Positions 5,179-5,699 of a stretch of 5,699 nt of DNA are shown here, one piece after another; position 1 is the first letter of the stretch; every line of letters begins with the position of its first letter. This DNA is from an uncultured Synergistaceae bacterium (GTDB lineage: Bacteria > Synergistota > Synergistia > Synergistales > Aminobacteriaceae). A program made the position numbers and the translations under genes. The stretch spans positions 1-5,699 of the forward strand of contig CALMZW010000119.1 of assembly GCA_937870605.1 (NCBI GenBank), in the 5' to 3' direction. Under the pieces are notes generated by a model. That model was not told the DNA's origin. It did not search any database and worked only from the letters and a program-made list of their open reading frames with translations.

Positions 5179-5699
5179 ATGACGAAGAAGACGTACCTGT
5201 TTCTGACGATGGCGGCGGCTCTCGCGGTGTTTGCGCCGACGTTCCCGGCGCGTGCGGTGGAGGAACCGGTCCTTCCGGATCTTGTGTCCGCGGATGCGGC
5301 CGTGTCGGCCCGTTCCGGAAGCGCGATGGATTTGCCGGCGCTTCCGGGATCCATGGACCTCGAGGTTCAGCTTGATCCGCTTCCGGGGCTGGACACGCTG
5401 AACAAGGAGGTCGCGTCGGCGGACGCCCGGGCGGCCGCCCTACGAAATGCGCTTGCGAAGATCGATGAGGCGCGCGCTCTCTGGGAACGGGGCGACCTTG
5501 ACGGCGCCGTCGCCCGTGTCGAAGAGGCGCTGCGGCTGGATGCCGAATCGGAGGAAGCGAAGGGCGAACTTCTCTCGATGACCGAGGGAAGGAAGAACTT
5601 CCAGGCGGCCGGACGGCTGCGGGAAGAGGGACGAGCGCTTCTTGCCCGGGATATGGCCGGCGAAGCCGTCGAAAAGTTCCGCGAGAGCGTTGGCCTCTG
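5179..5699 (+). CDS. Exported TPR-like protein, N-terminal part (cut by window end)
   Basis: Probably periplasmic or otherwise exported. The visible 173 residues begin with a signal peptide: MTKK, a hydrophobic core (about 6-20), and a likely signal peptidase I site after ARA (residue 26). No lipobox cysteine is seen. A Pro- and Leu-rich low-complexity segment follows (about 29-72), with LPDL, LPALPG and LDPLPGLD. From about residue 74 the chain becomes helical and charged. Residues 95-128 read like a tetratricopeptide repeat (ARALWERGDLDGAVARVEEA, then LRLDAESEEAKGEL), and a second repeat starts near 144 (EEGRALLARDMAGEAVEKFR). TPRs usually bind protein partners. AAGGAGG lies about 7 bases before the ATG (5179), and the gene has its own promoter after a terminator, so it is separate from the M20 gene. 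The protein family is not recognised and the C-terminal part, which may hold the main domain, is outside the window. Confidence 0.85.
   Translation, partial: MTKKTYLFLTMAAALAVFAPTFPARAVEEPVLPDLVSADAAVSARSGSAMDLPALPGSMDLEVQLDPLPGLDTLNKEVASADARAAALRNALAKIDEARALWERGDLDGAVARVEEALRLDAESEEAKGELLSMTEGRKNFQAAGRLREEGRALLARDMAGEAVEKFRESVGL

Overview
This is a GC-rich bacterial window with eight protein-coding genes, tightly packed and with strong Shine-Dalgarno sites. The lineage cannot be fixed from the sequence. A double [4Fe-4S] ferredoxin and an apparent selenocysteine codon suggest an anaerobic, selenium-using heterotroph.

Left third, minus strand (1-2135, read right to left): a chain of four overlapping genes. 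First is a flavodoxin-ferredoxin fusion protein (1302-2135). Next is a small thioredoxin-like protein (955-1305) that is intact only if an internal UGA (1252-1254) is read as selenocysteine in a Cys-Sec motif. Then comes a one-helix protein of about 34 residues (842-946), and last a sodium:solute symporter (1-845) that runs off the window. The flavodoxin-ferredoxin/thioredoxin and micropeptide/symporter junctions share a 4-base GTGA stop/start overlap, so the genes are very probably co-translated. A probable extended -10 promoter (2184-2192) and a perfect hairpin at the inferred transcript start lie upstream. A plausible but unproven reading is that the redox proteins reduce, activate or detoxify something the symporter imports.

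Middle (2231-2860, minus): ribonuclease HI with an N-terminal viroplasmin-type hybrid-binding domain. It is divergent from the next gene across a 112-base promoter region.

Right (2973-5035, plus): a fumarylacetoacetate hydrolase family enzyme, followed 68 bases later by an M20D metal-dependent amidohydrolase and a clear intrinsic terminator (5047-5080). Both have complete active sites and look like a small catabolic pair.

Right edge (5179-5699, plus): the start of an exported protein with a signal peptide, a proline-rich segment and TPR-like helices, cut by the window end. It has its own TATAAT box, and two AAACATGT copies lie 20 bases apart in its leader.

No tRNA, rRNA, CRISPR array or mobile element was seen.
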